From positions 1-64,000 of the forward strand of contig JAOLBK010000006.1 of the NCBI GenBank assembly GCA_028339155.1: a stretch of DNA of 64,000 bases. Reading direction: 5' to 3'. The notes under the pieces were generated by a model that was not told the DNA's origin, did not search any database, and saw only the letters and a program-made list of their open reading frames with translations. How positions within the stretch are numbered: the first letter of the stretch is position 1; each line of letters starts with the position of its first letter. Below are positions 8,760 to 17,607 of the stretch, piece by piece. The stretch is from Litorivicinus sp. Lineage in GTDB: Bacteria > Pseudomonadota > Gammaproteobacteria > Pseudomonadales > Litorivicinaceae. The translations under genes were made by a program, and so were the position numbers.

Positions 8760-9563
8760 TTGACTTTTAAAACTAAAGTAGTTGTTACTGGTTCTTCTGG
8801 GTTGGCTTGCAGTTTGTTGCTCGATCGGTTTTCACAACTTGAAGCTTATTCATTTCTGTTTACGGATAATAGATCTGGATGTGCTAGCGAAAAAAATTTT
8901 ATTATGGGAGACATCACGAGTTACGAATTTTGTCTCACTCTCTTAAAGGGAGCGTCTTGCCTGATTCATTTGGCTGGGTGCAGTAACCCTGATGGTTCGG
9001 CTCGCGATATTTTGTCGGCAAATATTGTTGGGGCGCATAACTTATTTACTGCATGTGCGGAAAATGAAGTTAATAAGATTATTTTTGCCTCCTCAAATCG
9101 TGTTGTTGAGGGGTTGGAAGATGATTGCTTGAATTCAGTCGAATCTGTGCAAACGGAACATGATACGGAAAACCTTCAATTTTTTCCTACTCGGCTATAT
9201 GGCGCCTCAAAGGTTTGGGGCGAGGCATTATTAGACGTCTTTTGTAGTGAGGATCCACGTCGAAAAGCGATTTCTCTGAGAGTAGGAACACTATGGCCGG
9301 TCGAGTTTGATGCATTGTCGACTGATGAACTTGTTCGTACGATCCTTGAGAATAATGGAGGTTTTTATAATGAAATTGATGTGGCATCGTTTCGCCGCCG
9401 CCAAAGTTTTCTTAGAGTTTCATCAAGAAAGTGGCAATCAGCAATTGAGAAGATTCTTGGCACAGAGTGGACTGGGCATGTAATTCGAGCGCTGGATGCT
9501 AACGGTGAGAGTTGGATAACTGAGCGGCGTGGTAGTAGTAATTTTAAGTTTTTTGGTGAGTAG
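8760..9563 (+). CDS. NAD(P)-dependent SDR, uronate-dehydrogenase-like
   Basis: The protein has 267 residues from TTG 8760, one base after the stop of the dehydratase gene. An N-terminal Rossmann motif reads TGSSGLACS (residues 11-19), with the third glycine replaced by Ala. Later segments SANIVGAHNLF, IFASSNRVVEG, YGASKVWGEALL (catalytic Tyr and Lys) and ISLRVGTLWP follow the pattern of bacterial uronate dehydrogenases, in which the serine of the triad lies in an ASSN motif. Uronate dehydrogenase oxidises glucuronate or galacturonate to the aldarolactone, the precursor of substrates for galactarate/glucarate dehydratases. Together with the upstream UxaA/GarD-type enzyme this makes a coherent sugar-acid path. 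A sugar epimerase or reductase role cannot be excluded. Confidence 0.62.
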   Translation: MTFKTKVVVTGSSGLACSLLLDRFSQLEAYSFLFTDNRSGCASEKNFIMGDITSYEFCLTLLKGASCLIHLAGCSNPDGSARDILSANIVGAHNLFTACAENEVNKIIFASSNRVVEGLEDDCLNSVESVQTEHDTENLQFFPTRLYGASKVWGEALLDVFCSEDPRRKAISLRVGTLWPVEFDALSTDELVRTILENNGGFYNEIDVASFRRRQSFLRVSSRKWQSAIEKILGTEWTGHVIRALDANGESWITERRGSSNFKFFGE

Positions 9564-9579
9564 TCTGCGGATTTTAATT

Positions 9580-10893
9580 ATGGAAAAAATTAGTGTAGTC
9601 ATTCGTACATTCAATGAGGAGGCCTGGATCGGTCTTGTGTTGAAGCAAATTTTAAAACAAAAAACTGAGCGCGAGGTTGAGATTGTAATAGTAGATAACA
9701 AATCCACTGATCGCACTGTCGATAGAGCTTTATCTATTTGCCCTGATGTCAAATATACAGAAATTAATGATTTTTTTCCTGGAAAAGCGTTGAATTTAGG
9801 TGTGGAGGCGTCTTCGGGCGATTATGTAGTATTTTTATCTGCTCATTGCGTTCCAGTCGACGAATACTGGATAGATAATTTAGTTAAGTCGCTCAAAGAA
9901 GATTCTGTGGTGGCTTGTTATGGCCGCCAAGTCCCGGTGGAAAGTACTAGTGCTCTTGATAAGCGAGATCTTTGGATTACCTTTGGCATAGAAGACAGGT
10001 ATCAGATTGTTGATTCTTTTTTCCATAATGCAAATTCTGCCATGCTCCGTTCATATGCATGTCAGTATCCTTTTGATGAAAGTGTTACGAATCTTGAAGA
10101 CAGGGTATGGAGTTGTGAACAACTGAAGAATGGTAATGTAATAAAATATAGCGCTAACGCCACAGTTTTCCATCACCACGGCATACACCATGGCGCGAGT
10201 GAGTCCAGAGCCAAAAAGGTGGTGGCGGTTATGGAAGAACTGCATCGAGACGATACGAATTATTCTGGTTTTAGAAGTCTCATTGATGACGTAAGTCGCT
10301 GCATAGTTTTCCCGATATCTTCCAGGTACGACAAAGCCGACATAAAATCGTTAGAAAGTAAATTGGACTCGTTGCAGAAGCTAGAGAAACATGGTTGGAA
10401 CGTTGTAATAGCAACGTCAACAACGGAGCAAGGCAAGAGATGCAGAGAGCTCGGCCTGTCAGTCTGTGAGGCTCGCGACTACTCTGATGTGCAGGCTATT
10501 CCACCATTGGTCGAAGACATTTCAGTAATAGTAGAATTTTTCGATATGAAAAGTCAGTATTTTGATTTTTTTGGGTTTGCAGATATACGTAAGTTTGATT
10601 TATCCCCAGACGGTCTTGACAGCGTCTTAAGAGCGTTATGGCATTCTGATGCTTGCCTTGCGGTTGCTGCTATACATAGTCGAAGTCACAAAATGAATAT
10701 TGTAAATATGAGCGATTTTCAAGGCAATCAAGCCGTCATGTCGAGAGGTAGATGGGGTGATAATTTAATGGCCGAAAATGAAAATGTGATTATCGATCCA
10801 GCGAGACTAATTTTGGGAACCCAATCAGCTTATCGTAGAAAAAATATTTTTGATCAGCCAGTATTTTTGTATTCTTTATCGGGTAAACTTTAG
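9580..10893 (+). CDS. Family 2 glycosyltransferase with an extra C-terminal domain of unknown type
   Basis: The protein has 437 residues from ATG 9580; a longer frame from 9529 overlaps the previous gene and lacks motifs. Residues 1-210 are a GT-A fold family 2 transferase: ISVVIRTFNEEAWIG at 4-18, VDNKSTDRT around 36-44, a DYVVFLSAHCVP acceptor region and an LEDRVWS segment. From about residue 230 a second domain of ~200 residues begins (CIVFPISSRYDKAD), ending with IIDPARLILGTQSAYRRKNIFD. Its alternation of strand and helix and the RYDKAD/SVLRALWHSDA segments faintly recall a cytidylyltransferase fold, but the nucleotide-binding signature is absent. It may be a sugar-recognition or degenerate nucleotidyltransferase module. 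Substrate unknown. Confidence 0.72.
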   Translation: MEKISVVIRTFNEEAWIGLVLKQILKQKTEREVEIVIVDNKSTDRTVDRALSICPDVKYTEINDFFPGKALNLGVEASSGDYVVFLSAHCVPVDEYWIDNLVKSLKEDSVVACYGRQVPVESTSALDKRDLWITFGIEDRYQIVDSFFHNANSAMLRSYACQYPFDESVTNLEDRVWSCEQLKNGNVIKYSANATVFHHHGIHHGASESRAKKVVAVMEELHRDDTNYSGFRSLIDDVSRCIVFPISSRYDKADIKSLESKLDSLQKLEKHGWNVVIATSTTEQGKRCRELGLSVCEARDYSDVQAIPPLVEDISVIVEFFDMKSQYFDFFGFADIRKFDLSPDGLDSVLRALWHSDACLAVAAIHSRSHKMNIVNMSDFQGNQAVMSRGRWGDNLMAENENVIIDPARLILGTQSAYRRKNIFDQPVFLYSLSGKL

Positions 10894-10968
10894 TTTTTAG
10901 ATTTTTTTCGTGCTGAAAATCAGAGATTTACATAAGCATCTAGGTAATTAATTTCTTCGCCGAAAAAG

Positions 10969-10996
10969 ATTTTGGCTTCGTAGGCGAATCCAAAAT
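10969..10996. repeat. Imperfect inverted repeat between two glycosyltransferase genes
   Basis: Arms ATTTTGG and CCAAAAT enclose an inner TTCG/CGAA pairing with a four-base loop, giving an 11-pair stem broken by one mismatch. It lies in the 225-base spacer between the glycosyltransferase ending at 10893 and the one starting at 11119. On the - strand it would be followed by CTTTTT; on the + strand there is no T-run. It is therefore not a clear terminator for the + operon. Confidence 0.5.
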
Positions 10997-11118
10997 GCAA
11001 GATTCTCTATTCGTTAATGTTGCTGGTCTAACTAGGACTTTTCGGGCTCAGTAGATGAACTTACTTATTTTTTGGGGTAGATCATTGCTCCTCGAAGGTG
11101 CGCTGGATTCAATGAGTT

Positions 11119-12243
11119 ATGAAAAAGATTGTGATCGTTACCACCGGGTTACGTAATGGGGGTGCCGAAAGAGCACTATACCAGTTAGTAATTGAGGCAT
11201 CTAAAAAGATGGAGGTGTATGTGGTAAGTCTTGTTCCTCCAACGTACTACAAAAATGATTTTCTAGATCTACCTATTTCTTTGGTCGACTCGGATTCGAA
11301 TAGATTTTACTTTATCAAACAGTTGTTGCAGTTATATTTTTTAATTCGTCGTCAACGCCCCGATGCCGTGCAGACCTGGATGTACCATGCTGATATTTTT
11401 GGTGGTCTTGTGGCTAAATTTGCCGGGGCAAACCGCATCATTTGGGGGGTTCGTTCTTCAGTTCTAAGGTGGGGTGAAGCAAAGGCAACAACTCTTTTGT
11501 TGGTGAAGGTTGGTATTTTATTATCCAGAATTATTCCCGATGCGATAATCTTTTGCTCGCGCGTCTCACTGAATGCTCATCTGAAAATTGGATACGACAA
11601 GAAGAAGGTCCAGTTAATAAATAACTCGTTCCGAGAGTCTGAATTCCATGTAATGACAACTCAGTCTACAAACCAGAAGTTTTTTCACTTGGGATTTATA
11701 GGTAGATTCGATCCAGTGAAAAATATACCATTAATTTTGCAAAGTACTAGTGAATGTATTCACCAAGGTGTGCCGGTTAGATTATCGATGTGCGGTACTG
11801 ATATTTCTTCTGAGAATAAAAATCTTCTCAATCTAATTCGCCAGAAGAATCTCGAGTCTCACATAAATCTTTGCGGGGAAGTGAAAAACTTGAGGCGTTT
11901 ATACAATTCAATGGATTTGTTAATCGTTGGAAGTTTATCTGAGAGTTTCCCTAATGTTATTCTTGAAGCGAAAGGGTGTGGTTGCATGGCGGTTTCCTCG
12001 GATGTTGGCGCGGCCCGCGAAATCATTGGTCGATATGGATTAATAGTTCAGTCGTATGATCCTCTCGACTTTGCGTCCGCTATTAAGCGGATATATTCTT
12101 TTAAGAATCGATGGTCGCCCCAGGCTTGGAAAAAGTTGCGTAAAAAAATTAGTCGAGATGCGAAATTACGCTATTCTCAGTTGGCTGCTTTAAGCGCTTA
12201 TGAGCAAGTTTGGTTTCCGAAAGGTGGCAGTGGTAATGGCTAG
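11119..12243 (+). CDS. Family 4 glycosyltransferase
   Basis: The protein has 374 residues with a GT-B fold. The N-terminal domain opens with KIVIVTTGLRNGGAERALYQL, the 'GGaEr' acceptor loop typical of GT4 enzymes. The C-terminal domain has FIGRFDPVKNIPLIL around 195-209, and the retaining GT4 signature region SESFPNVILEAKGCG near 275-290, where the E-x7-E element is visible as SESFPNVILEA. The enzyme would add one sugar from a nucleotide donor on the cytoplasmic side of the membrane. It follows a 225-base spacer, so a new transcript may begin here. The next gene starts within its final bases. Confidence 0.85.
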   Translation: MKKIVIVTTGLRNGGAERALYQLVIEASKKMEVYVVSLVPPTYYKNDFLDLPISLVDSDSNRFYFIKQLLQLYFLIRRQRPDAVQTWMYHADIFGGLVAKFAGANRIIWGVRSSVLRWGEAKATTLLLVKVGILLSRIIPDAIIFCSRVSLNAHLKIGYDKKKVQLINNSFRESEFHVMTTQSTNQKFFHLGFIGRFDPVKNIPLILQSTSECIHQGVPVRLSMCGTDISSENKNLLNLIRQKNLESHINLCGEVKNLRRLYNSMDLLIVGSLSESFPNVILEAKGCGCMAVSSDVGAAREIIGRYGLIVQSYDPLDFASAIKRIYSFKNRWSPQAWKKLRKKISRDAKLRYSQLAALSAYEQVWFPKGGSGNG

Positions 12244-13657
12244 TAATGGCATAATTTTTCGGGCAAATGGAAAAAGAGCCGAAATTTTCAAGGATGTAAT
12301 AGATCAATTTAATTTTGACTACACATGTCTTATTAGTGATAAAGAGCCTCAATTTGAAGTTGATAACTATTATTTTTTTAGAGATTGTATATTTGGCGAT
12401 ACATATAAAGAACATCATATTTCCAATCTAGATGATGAATTTTTAAAGGCGATGTCTGATTCAGAGTCATTATTTTATGAAATGTTGGAGCGATATAATC
12501 TTTTTCAGCATTTTTGGCATTATAGAGAGAGGCGTTTTTTTTATCTTAAGTGCTTATCTTTTTGGAAAAAAATTCTTATAGAAAAGCGAGTGAAGGTTAT
12601 CGTTTTCATGACGATCCCTCACACTGGCTTTGATTTCTTAATATTTAAATTAGCAAAAATTCTTAATATAGAGACAATTTCTTTTTATCGACTGCCGACT
12701 GTCGGTCATTTCTGTTCACTGTACCTGCTTCGTGATTTGGACGACCCTTTGCCTGCATTGAAAAACGTATCGAAAGAAGTGATCGATGGAAATGGTAATG
12801 AGTATTTATCTGATCGTATTTCTTGTTTTCTGAAAGTAAATGCGACCCCGGAATACGCTACTTTCACAGGAGCAGAATCAAGCACTAATTTGGTTGAATG
12901 TAGGAATTTTTCAAATCTTGAGTTCGCTTTGAAAAAAATTAAAAAGCGATTAGAAGCGATTTCAAGATTATGGAGTTATCTCAGATTATTGGATTTCATC
13001 CCTAGATTATTGATTAAATTTGACGATATCAGAGCAAAACAGCGAGTAAATGTTATAGATCCCGGTACGTTAAATCGTTTCGTGCTTGTCCCGCTGCATT
13101 TTCAGCCAGAGGCGTCTACTTCTCCATTGGGTGGCCATTACGTGTTGCAGTTTCTGTTTATAAATCAAATCGCCGATTTGTTGCCTGACGATGTGCAAAT
13201 CGCAATTAAATTTAATCCCAGAAATGGCGATTTGTCACGTTTTTTGAGGGGTTTGATGCCCTTGTCAGATAAGATTGTATTTATTGATAAATCTTTTGAT
13301 TCGTCGCTGCTAATTGAGAAATCGATCTGCGTGGCAACTGTGACCGGGACGGTTGGCTGGGAAGCAGTGGCGAAAGGTAAGCCGGTATTATTGTTTGGTG
13401 ATTGTTTTTATAAATATGCACCTGGCGTGTTTAGGATCAGAAGTTTTGCCTCACTGGTTGAGGCGCTTGAGATTATCCTCGCCGGAGAGGGAGGTGCTTC
13501 AGAGTCGGAGTTCACAAAATTCTTATGGATGTTGCAGAAAAATACTTTTGAGGGGTGGGTCGATCATAGATATCAGGCAATATCGAGGCTTGATGCAAAT
13601 GAAAACAACATTATTTTAAAAAATAAAATTTTTGAAGCGATAGATCAGTCTAGATGA
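12236..13657 (+). CDS. Capsule-synthesis-like protein (putative glycosyltransferase)
   Basis: The protein has 473 residues from ATG 12236, overlapping the upstream stop by eight bases and preceded by AAAGGTGG; an earlier ATG at 12200 is possible. The first 270 residues show no recognised motif and are rich in Phe and Lys. The C-terminal part has FVLVPLHFQPEASTSPLGG, IAIKFNPRNGDLS and VATVTGTVGWEAVAKGKPVLLFG. This order matches the capsule polysaccharide synthesis family (KpsC/KpsS-like and relatives), where TGT/TGS.GWEA binds the donor nucleotide. Its likely role is a glycosyltransferase of the locus; donor and acceptor are unknown. The overlapping next start (ATGA) indicates coupling. Confidence 0.65.
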   Translation: MASNGIIFRANGKRAEIFKDVIDQFNFDYTCLISDKEPQFEVDNYYFFRDCIFGDTYKEHHISNLDDEFLKAMSDSESLFYEMLERYNLFQHFWHYRERRFFYLKCLSFWKKILIEKRVKVIVFMTIPHTGFDFLIFKLAKILNIETISFYRLPTVGHFCSLYLLRDLDDPLPALKNVSKEVIDGNGNEYLSDRISCFLKVNATPEYATFTGAESSTNLVECRNFSNLEFALKKIKKRLEAISRLWSYLRLLDFIPRLLIKFDDIRAKQRVNVIDPGTLNRFVLVPLHFQPEASTSPLGGHYVLQFLFINQIADLLPDDVQIAIKFNPRNGDLSRFLRGLMPLSDKIVFIDKSFDSSLLIEKSICVATVTGTVGWEAVAKGKPVLLFGDCFYKYAPGVFRIRSFASLVEALEIILAGEGGASESEFTKFLWMLQKNTFEGWVDHRYQAISRLDANENNIILKNKIFEAIDQSR

Positions 13658-15195
13658 TTCTTTCAGAAGCCCTTTTCATTGCAATTGGCGTCGGGATTTT
13701 AAACTTGGTTACCAGATTAGGTTTGGCTTATTCCTCTCCGCCTGGCTTCGACTCTTTTGGGCACCAATATTATTGTAGTAAGGTATTGTCCTCGAAAGCT
13801 TTTTTTGGGCCAATCGAGGTCGATACTGTTCCCCCTTTAAGTTTGCGCCATCCTTTTATTTTTCATTTTTTGGTTGGTTGGCTCGATAGAATCAACCCCT
13901 TACCAGTTAGTATTTTTAAGGTTTTTAATCCGATATTGGAAAGCTGCTTCGTCGTGTGGCTTTTTTTAGTGCTCAATGAAATGAACACTGAATTATCGTT
14001 GGTCTTATCTCTTGCTTATGTTTTTGGCCCGTTTGCTTTTTCTTCGATTACCCTGGGTCCTCGATCTACGGGCTTCACTGGCCGTCTGTTTCCTGAGTTA
14101 TCATTTGGCGTGTTCCTGTTTTGTCTCGAAAGCTATGAGTTAGATAGCGTCTATTTCTATGTTGGATTGACGATTGGATTTTTAGGTTTTTTGTCTAGTA
14201 AATTTTCAATCCAAGCCTATGTCCTGATTTTCTTACCAAGTGCGGTCTTTTTTTATCAACCTCTGTGGCTGGTATTTTTAGTTGCTTTTATTTTGGTGGG
14301 CGCGGCAATTTTTCCCACTTCTTTCATTCCTGCGTTGAGGCTTCAACTGGGGCATTTGACCGGATACTTTGCATTGCACAAACGACGACGGGAGATCTGG
14401 ATTCACTTAAATGGTATTTCTTTGCGTCGAACTCTGCTGATACTTCATAACTTCAATCTAAAAAATGTCGCAAAGGTCTTGTATTTATTGATCAACAGCA
14501 ATCCAATTTTTGCTGTAATATTTCGATACTCAATATTTGTACTATATTTGGTTGTTATTTTCTTTGAGTCTTTTGTGTACACCGGATTTGCGATGTGGGC
14601 GATTTTCGGATGGTTGGCCTGGTTGATCACTTCGGATGGGCCCTTGAGAATTCTGGGGGAGTCCGAGCGTTATCTCAATTATGTCACTGTGCCAGTTTTC
14701 TTGGGCCTTGCTCAGCAAGGCATCGATGATTTTCTATTGTGGGGCTTTGTTTTTTATGGCCTTGTCTATTTCACGGTCGAATTGTGCTCGTTTTATTTTG
14801 ACGGATATTCTTGGAGGAAATGGCGGCAAGACGGTGAAGTTCTATCATTAATAAAAGAGCATCCCGAGATTAATTACTGGCTTCTTAATCCCGTTCATTG
14901 TGTCGGTGTTTGGCGAATGATGTTGCATGGGAAGAAAGTTTTCTTTCCTTGGGTAAATCTGGCTGAGTACTATAAGCAAGGTGGTACCGAGGCAGAGGCT
15001 TCTTATCCATCATTTAGTGAAAGTGCAATAATTCGAGCGATAATAAAATGGAATATAGAAGGAGTCGTTCTGGCAAAGGAGGAGTGTGGTTCTGAGGTTG
15101 TAGCTCGTATAAAGCAACATGGATTTTACGTTGCCAACGAGCCTCTTTCAGAATATCGGGTCTTGCTGAAGGAAGGAGTAAATGGATTCTCTTGA
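13654..15195 (+). CDS. Polytopic membrane protein, possible GT-C type glycosyltransferase or polymerase
   Basis: The protein has 513 residues, starting at ATG 13654, which overlaps the previous stop (ATGA). There are about ten hydrophobic segments up to residue ~395, then a soluble tail of roughly 115 residues. A short conserved-looking loop after the first segment, SSPPGFDSFGHQYY (residues 28-41), places an Asp in the first periplasmic loop as in GT-C glycosyltransferases. RSTGFTGRLFPEL near 134-146 could be a second catalytic loop. In this context it could polymerise, ligate or extend the glycan with a polyprenyl-phosphate sugar. No family was recognised with confidence, so this is a context-based guess. 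Confidence 0.5.
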   Translation: MILSEALFIAIGVGILNLVTRLGLAYSSPPGFDSFGHQYYCSKVLSSKAFFGPIEVDTVPPLSLRHPFIFHFLVGWLDRINPLPVSIFKVFNPILESCFVVWLFLVLNEMNTELSLVLSLAYVFGPFAFSSITLGPRSTGFTGRLFPELSFGVFLFCLESYELDSVYFYVGLTIGFLGFLSSKFSIQAYVLIFLPSAVFFYQPLWLVFLVAFILVGAAIFPTSFIPALRLQLGHLTGYFALHKRRREIWIHLNGISLRRTLLILHNFNLKNVAKVLYLLINSNPIFAVIFRYSIFVLYLVVIFFESFVYTGFAMWAIFGWLAWLITSDGPLRILGESERYLNYVTVPVFLGLAQQGIDDFLLWGFVFYGLVYFTVELCSFYFDGYSWRKWRQDGEVLSLIKEHPEINYWLLNPVHCVGVWRMMLHGKKVFFPWVNLAEYYKQGGTEAEASYPSFSESAIIRAIIKWNIEGVVLAKEECGSEVVARIKQHGFYVANEPLSEYRVLLKEGVNGFS

Positions 15196-15245
15196 TTTGC
15201 AGCTAGGCAGTAGATCCTTTTTATTTTTTATTTTTTTGGTTTCTT

Positions 15246-16514
15246 ATGATTGATATTTTGTATGTAATTCCATTCGGTTCCTCCCTTTCTGAAGCAGAGT
15301 GTAGAAAGATGCTTTTGGAAACCGAGATGAGTTGGTCGGTCATGCATCATTCTAACTATGTTACCAATCAGGAACCCAAAGGCAGCTTACCGTATTCGAT
15401 CATCGGGGTAGATCGCCAATTTTGTGATTATTCTCTTCAGTCAGGTAAGTTTCGTAAACGAAAAACTTTTTACGACGCGGTCAAGGTTGGTGAAGAAATC
15501 CAACGGCTTGATCCTCGATTGGTCGTCAGCCATGTCTCAGATAATGGATTTTCTCACTTGGTGACTTTAATTTGTAAGAGAATTGGGATACCTGCTTGCG
15601 CTCTTTCAGTCTGCCCTTTTTGGCCTGGCCGTCAGTATCTATTAGATCCTCTAAGGATGCTCCCGCTTAACATGCAAAGTATCGGTAAATATCTCCAGGT
15701 TGATAAGAGGCTGAATTCTTCTGAGCCGACTTTTTGTCCTCAATTATCGATCTCTAAATACAATAAGATCTCAAAATTTTGGGGCCGAGGATTTAGATTT
15801 AATAGGAATATATTCGGCATACTGAAAGATTTTTTTATTGCACTGAAACGTTATCGGTTTCAATTTATCCTAGGGCTACTTATTTCTTGGAATAAAAAAA
15901 CCAAGCATTATTCGCAATGTATTAATAGCGCTTCAGAATGCAGGAAGTTTTTATTAGCGTTGCATATGCAGCCTGAGGCTATGCTGCTATGCGGAGACAA
16001 TCGTTTTGCCGATTCAGCCAATCTTTGCGAATGGATTAGCTACAATATGCCATTAGACGCTGCGATGGTTGTGAAGGAGCATCCTGCGCAATTTTTCCGG
16101 ACTCTTTCATTTCACAACAGATTATCTGCGTTGCCAAACGTTGTATATTACAGTGGAGTCAGTGGGGTTTCGGAGATTCTAGAAGACTTTGAGATAGTTT
16201 TTGTAGTGAGTGGAAATGCAGGCTTTGAGGCCTTGCAGAGAGGTTTGAAGGTTGTCATCTTCGATGAGGCATTTTTCAGTGGTTGTCCAAATGTTTACAC
16301 GTTTGATTTCAACGTGCGATTAGATGATTTTTTGGCACATGTGATTGAGCAGCCGATTCAGCCTCTGAGTCATGTTAATGATTGGATGGCGTCTTACGAA
16401 CTCTGGTTGTACGACAACTCAGTAGCCGTGAGCGAACAAGATTTGATTGGTAAGTCTTTTGAGACTGGGATCAAGAGGCTTGAAGCTCTGTATGAAATAT
16501 ACCAAGTAATCTGA
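15246..16514 (+). CDS. Capsule-synthesis-like protein, putative glycosyltransferase
   Basis: The protein has 422 residues. The opening MIDILYVIPFGSSLSEAE and a middle domain with LDPRLVVSHVSDNGFSHLVTLICKRIGIPACAL suggest a GT-B-like N-terminal domain. The C-terminal region, ALHMQPEAMLLCGDN, then MVVKEHPAQFFR, then FVVSGNAGFEALQRGLKVVIF, resembles the capsule polysaccharide synthesis family and the protein at 12236 (compare HFQPEAST and VTGTVGWEA). The two are distant paralogues at best. It probably acts on the cytoplasmic face in assembly of the same glycan. It follows the membrane protein gene by 50 bases. Confidence 0.6.
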   Translation: MIDILYVIPFGSSLSEAECRKMLLETEMSWSVMHHSNYVTNQEPKGSLPYSIIGVDRQFCDYSLQSGKFRKRKTFYDAVKVGEEIQRLDPRLVVSHVSDNGFSHLVTLICKRIGIPACALSVCPFWPGRQYLLDPLRMLPLNMQSIGKYLQVDKRLNSSEPTFCPQLSISKYNKISKFWGRGFRFNRNIFGILKDFFIALKRYRFQFILGLLISWNKKTKHYSQCINSASECRKFLLALHMQPEAMLLCGDNRFADSANLCEWISYNMPLDAAMVVKEHPAQFFRTLSFHNRLSALPNVVYYSGVSGVSEILEDFEIVFVVSGNAGFEALQRGLKVVIFDEAFFSGCPNVYTFDFNVRLDDFLAHVIEQPIQPLSHVNDWMASYELWLYDNSVAVSEQDLIGKSFETGIKRLEALYEIYQVI

Positions 16515-16526
16515 GAGACCTACGCA

Positions 16527-17600
16527 GTGGAATTCAAGCGAATCATCATTGTCGCACCTGGTTCTTCTGGCGGGGGCACCGAGGTCTCGGCCGTAAAGTT
16601 AGGTCACTACCTAAAATTTATTGGAGTCGACGTTGTTTTTCTAGATGCATCCAAACTATTAGGAAAAAAAAGCTATGGTAAAGATTGCGTTTGTTTAAAA
16701 ATTTATCTTTATTTAAAGAAGATATTTTATTTGAGGAGAGTGTTTCAAGAATTTAATCCCTGTGTTGTCATATCTCTGCTTATAAATACTAATCTACTTA
16801 CACTGAGTGCAGGTGTTGGACTGTCTCTACCAGTAATTATTTCCGAGCGATCGTTCCCGGGCGCCAGAGATTATGGTCTGGTTGTAAGCGCGCTGAGGTT
16901 TTTTTTATACCGATCAGCTTCAGCTCTGGTTGTTCAGACTTCCAGTTCGGCTGACTGGTTTATGCAAAAGGGTTGGGAACGCTCTCGCGTATTCGTCATA
17001 CCAAATTCAGTCGAATTCGCTGAAGGCGATCCTGAACACAAAGAATTTTTTGGGGCCACTCATTTTCAGTTGTATTCACTTTGCCGTTTGATCCCTTCGA
17101 AACGAGTGGAGTTTTTGATTTTCGCCATGAAGGAATTGGCACTGGTCCGTCACGATTGGCATTTTACAATTTTTGGCGAAGGGCCGTGCCTGTCTTCACT
17201 GCAGGAACTAGTCAAGTCATTGGGTTTGTCTGAGAAGATTTCCTTTGCGGGATGGTGTGGGGATAAATCCTTGGTCTCTACTCCAATGGATGTATTCATG
17301 TCTGCTTCGGTTGTGGAAGGTTTCCCGAATAGCTTGCTTGAGGCTATGAGCTATGGACATGTTTGCATGCATTCTAGGTGTCAGGCAGGTCCGTCTGATG
17401 TTATAACCAGTGAAGATATTGGGATTTTGATGGATATAGATGCATCATGTTTTGATTGGGCTAAGAAGTTAGATGAATTGTTAAACCATCGCGAAGATCT
17501 CAAAAAAATTTCAATAAATGCTATTTCGCGGGCGAAGGATTATAGCGACAAAAATATTCTAAAGCTTTGGATAGAACCTATTATGCAAGTATTAGAGTGA
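16527..17600 (+). CDS. Family 4 glycosyltransferase
   Basis: The protein has 357 residues from GTG 16527, twelve bases after the previous stop. GT-B fold with an N-terminal glycine-rich acceptor loop (IIIVAPGSSGGGTEVSAVKLG), ISERSFPG around residue 111, and a C-terminal donor domain with YSLCRLIPSKRVEFLI and the signature VVEGFPNSLLEAMSYG, containing the E-x7-E pair of retaining GT4 enzymes. ISERSFPGARD resembles GT4 enzymes acting on N-acetylhexosamine acceptors such as PglJ/PglH, but that likeness is weak. Adds one residue to the growing lipid-linked oligosaccharide. Confidence 0.84.
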   Translation: MEFKRIIIVAPGSSGGGTEVSAVKLGHYLKFIGVDVVFLDASKLLGKKSYGKDCVCLKIYLYLKKIFYLRRVFQEFNPCVVISLLINTNLLTLSAGVGLSLPVIISERSFPGARDYGLVVSALRFFLYRSASALVVQTSSSADWFMQKGWERSRVFVIPNSVEFAEGDPEHKEFFGATHFQLYSLCRLIPSKRVEFLIFAMKELALVRHDWHFTIFGEGPCLSSLQELVKSLGLSEKISFAGWCGDKSLVSTPMDVFMSASVVEGFPNSLLEAMSYGHVCMHSRCQAGPSDVITSEDIGILMDIDASCFDWAKKLDELLNHREDLKKISINAISRAKDYSDKNILKLWIEPIMQVLE

Positions 17601-17607
17601 GATTATA

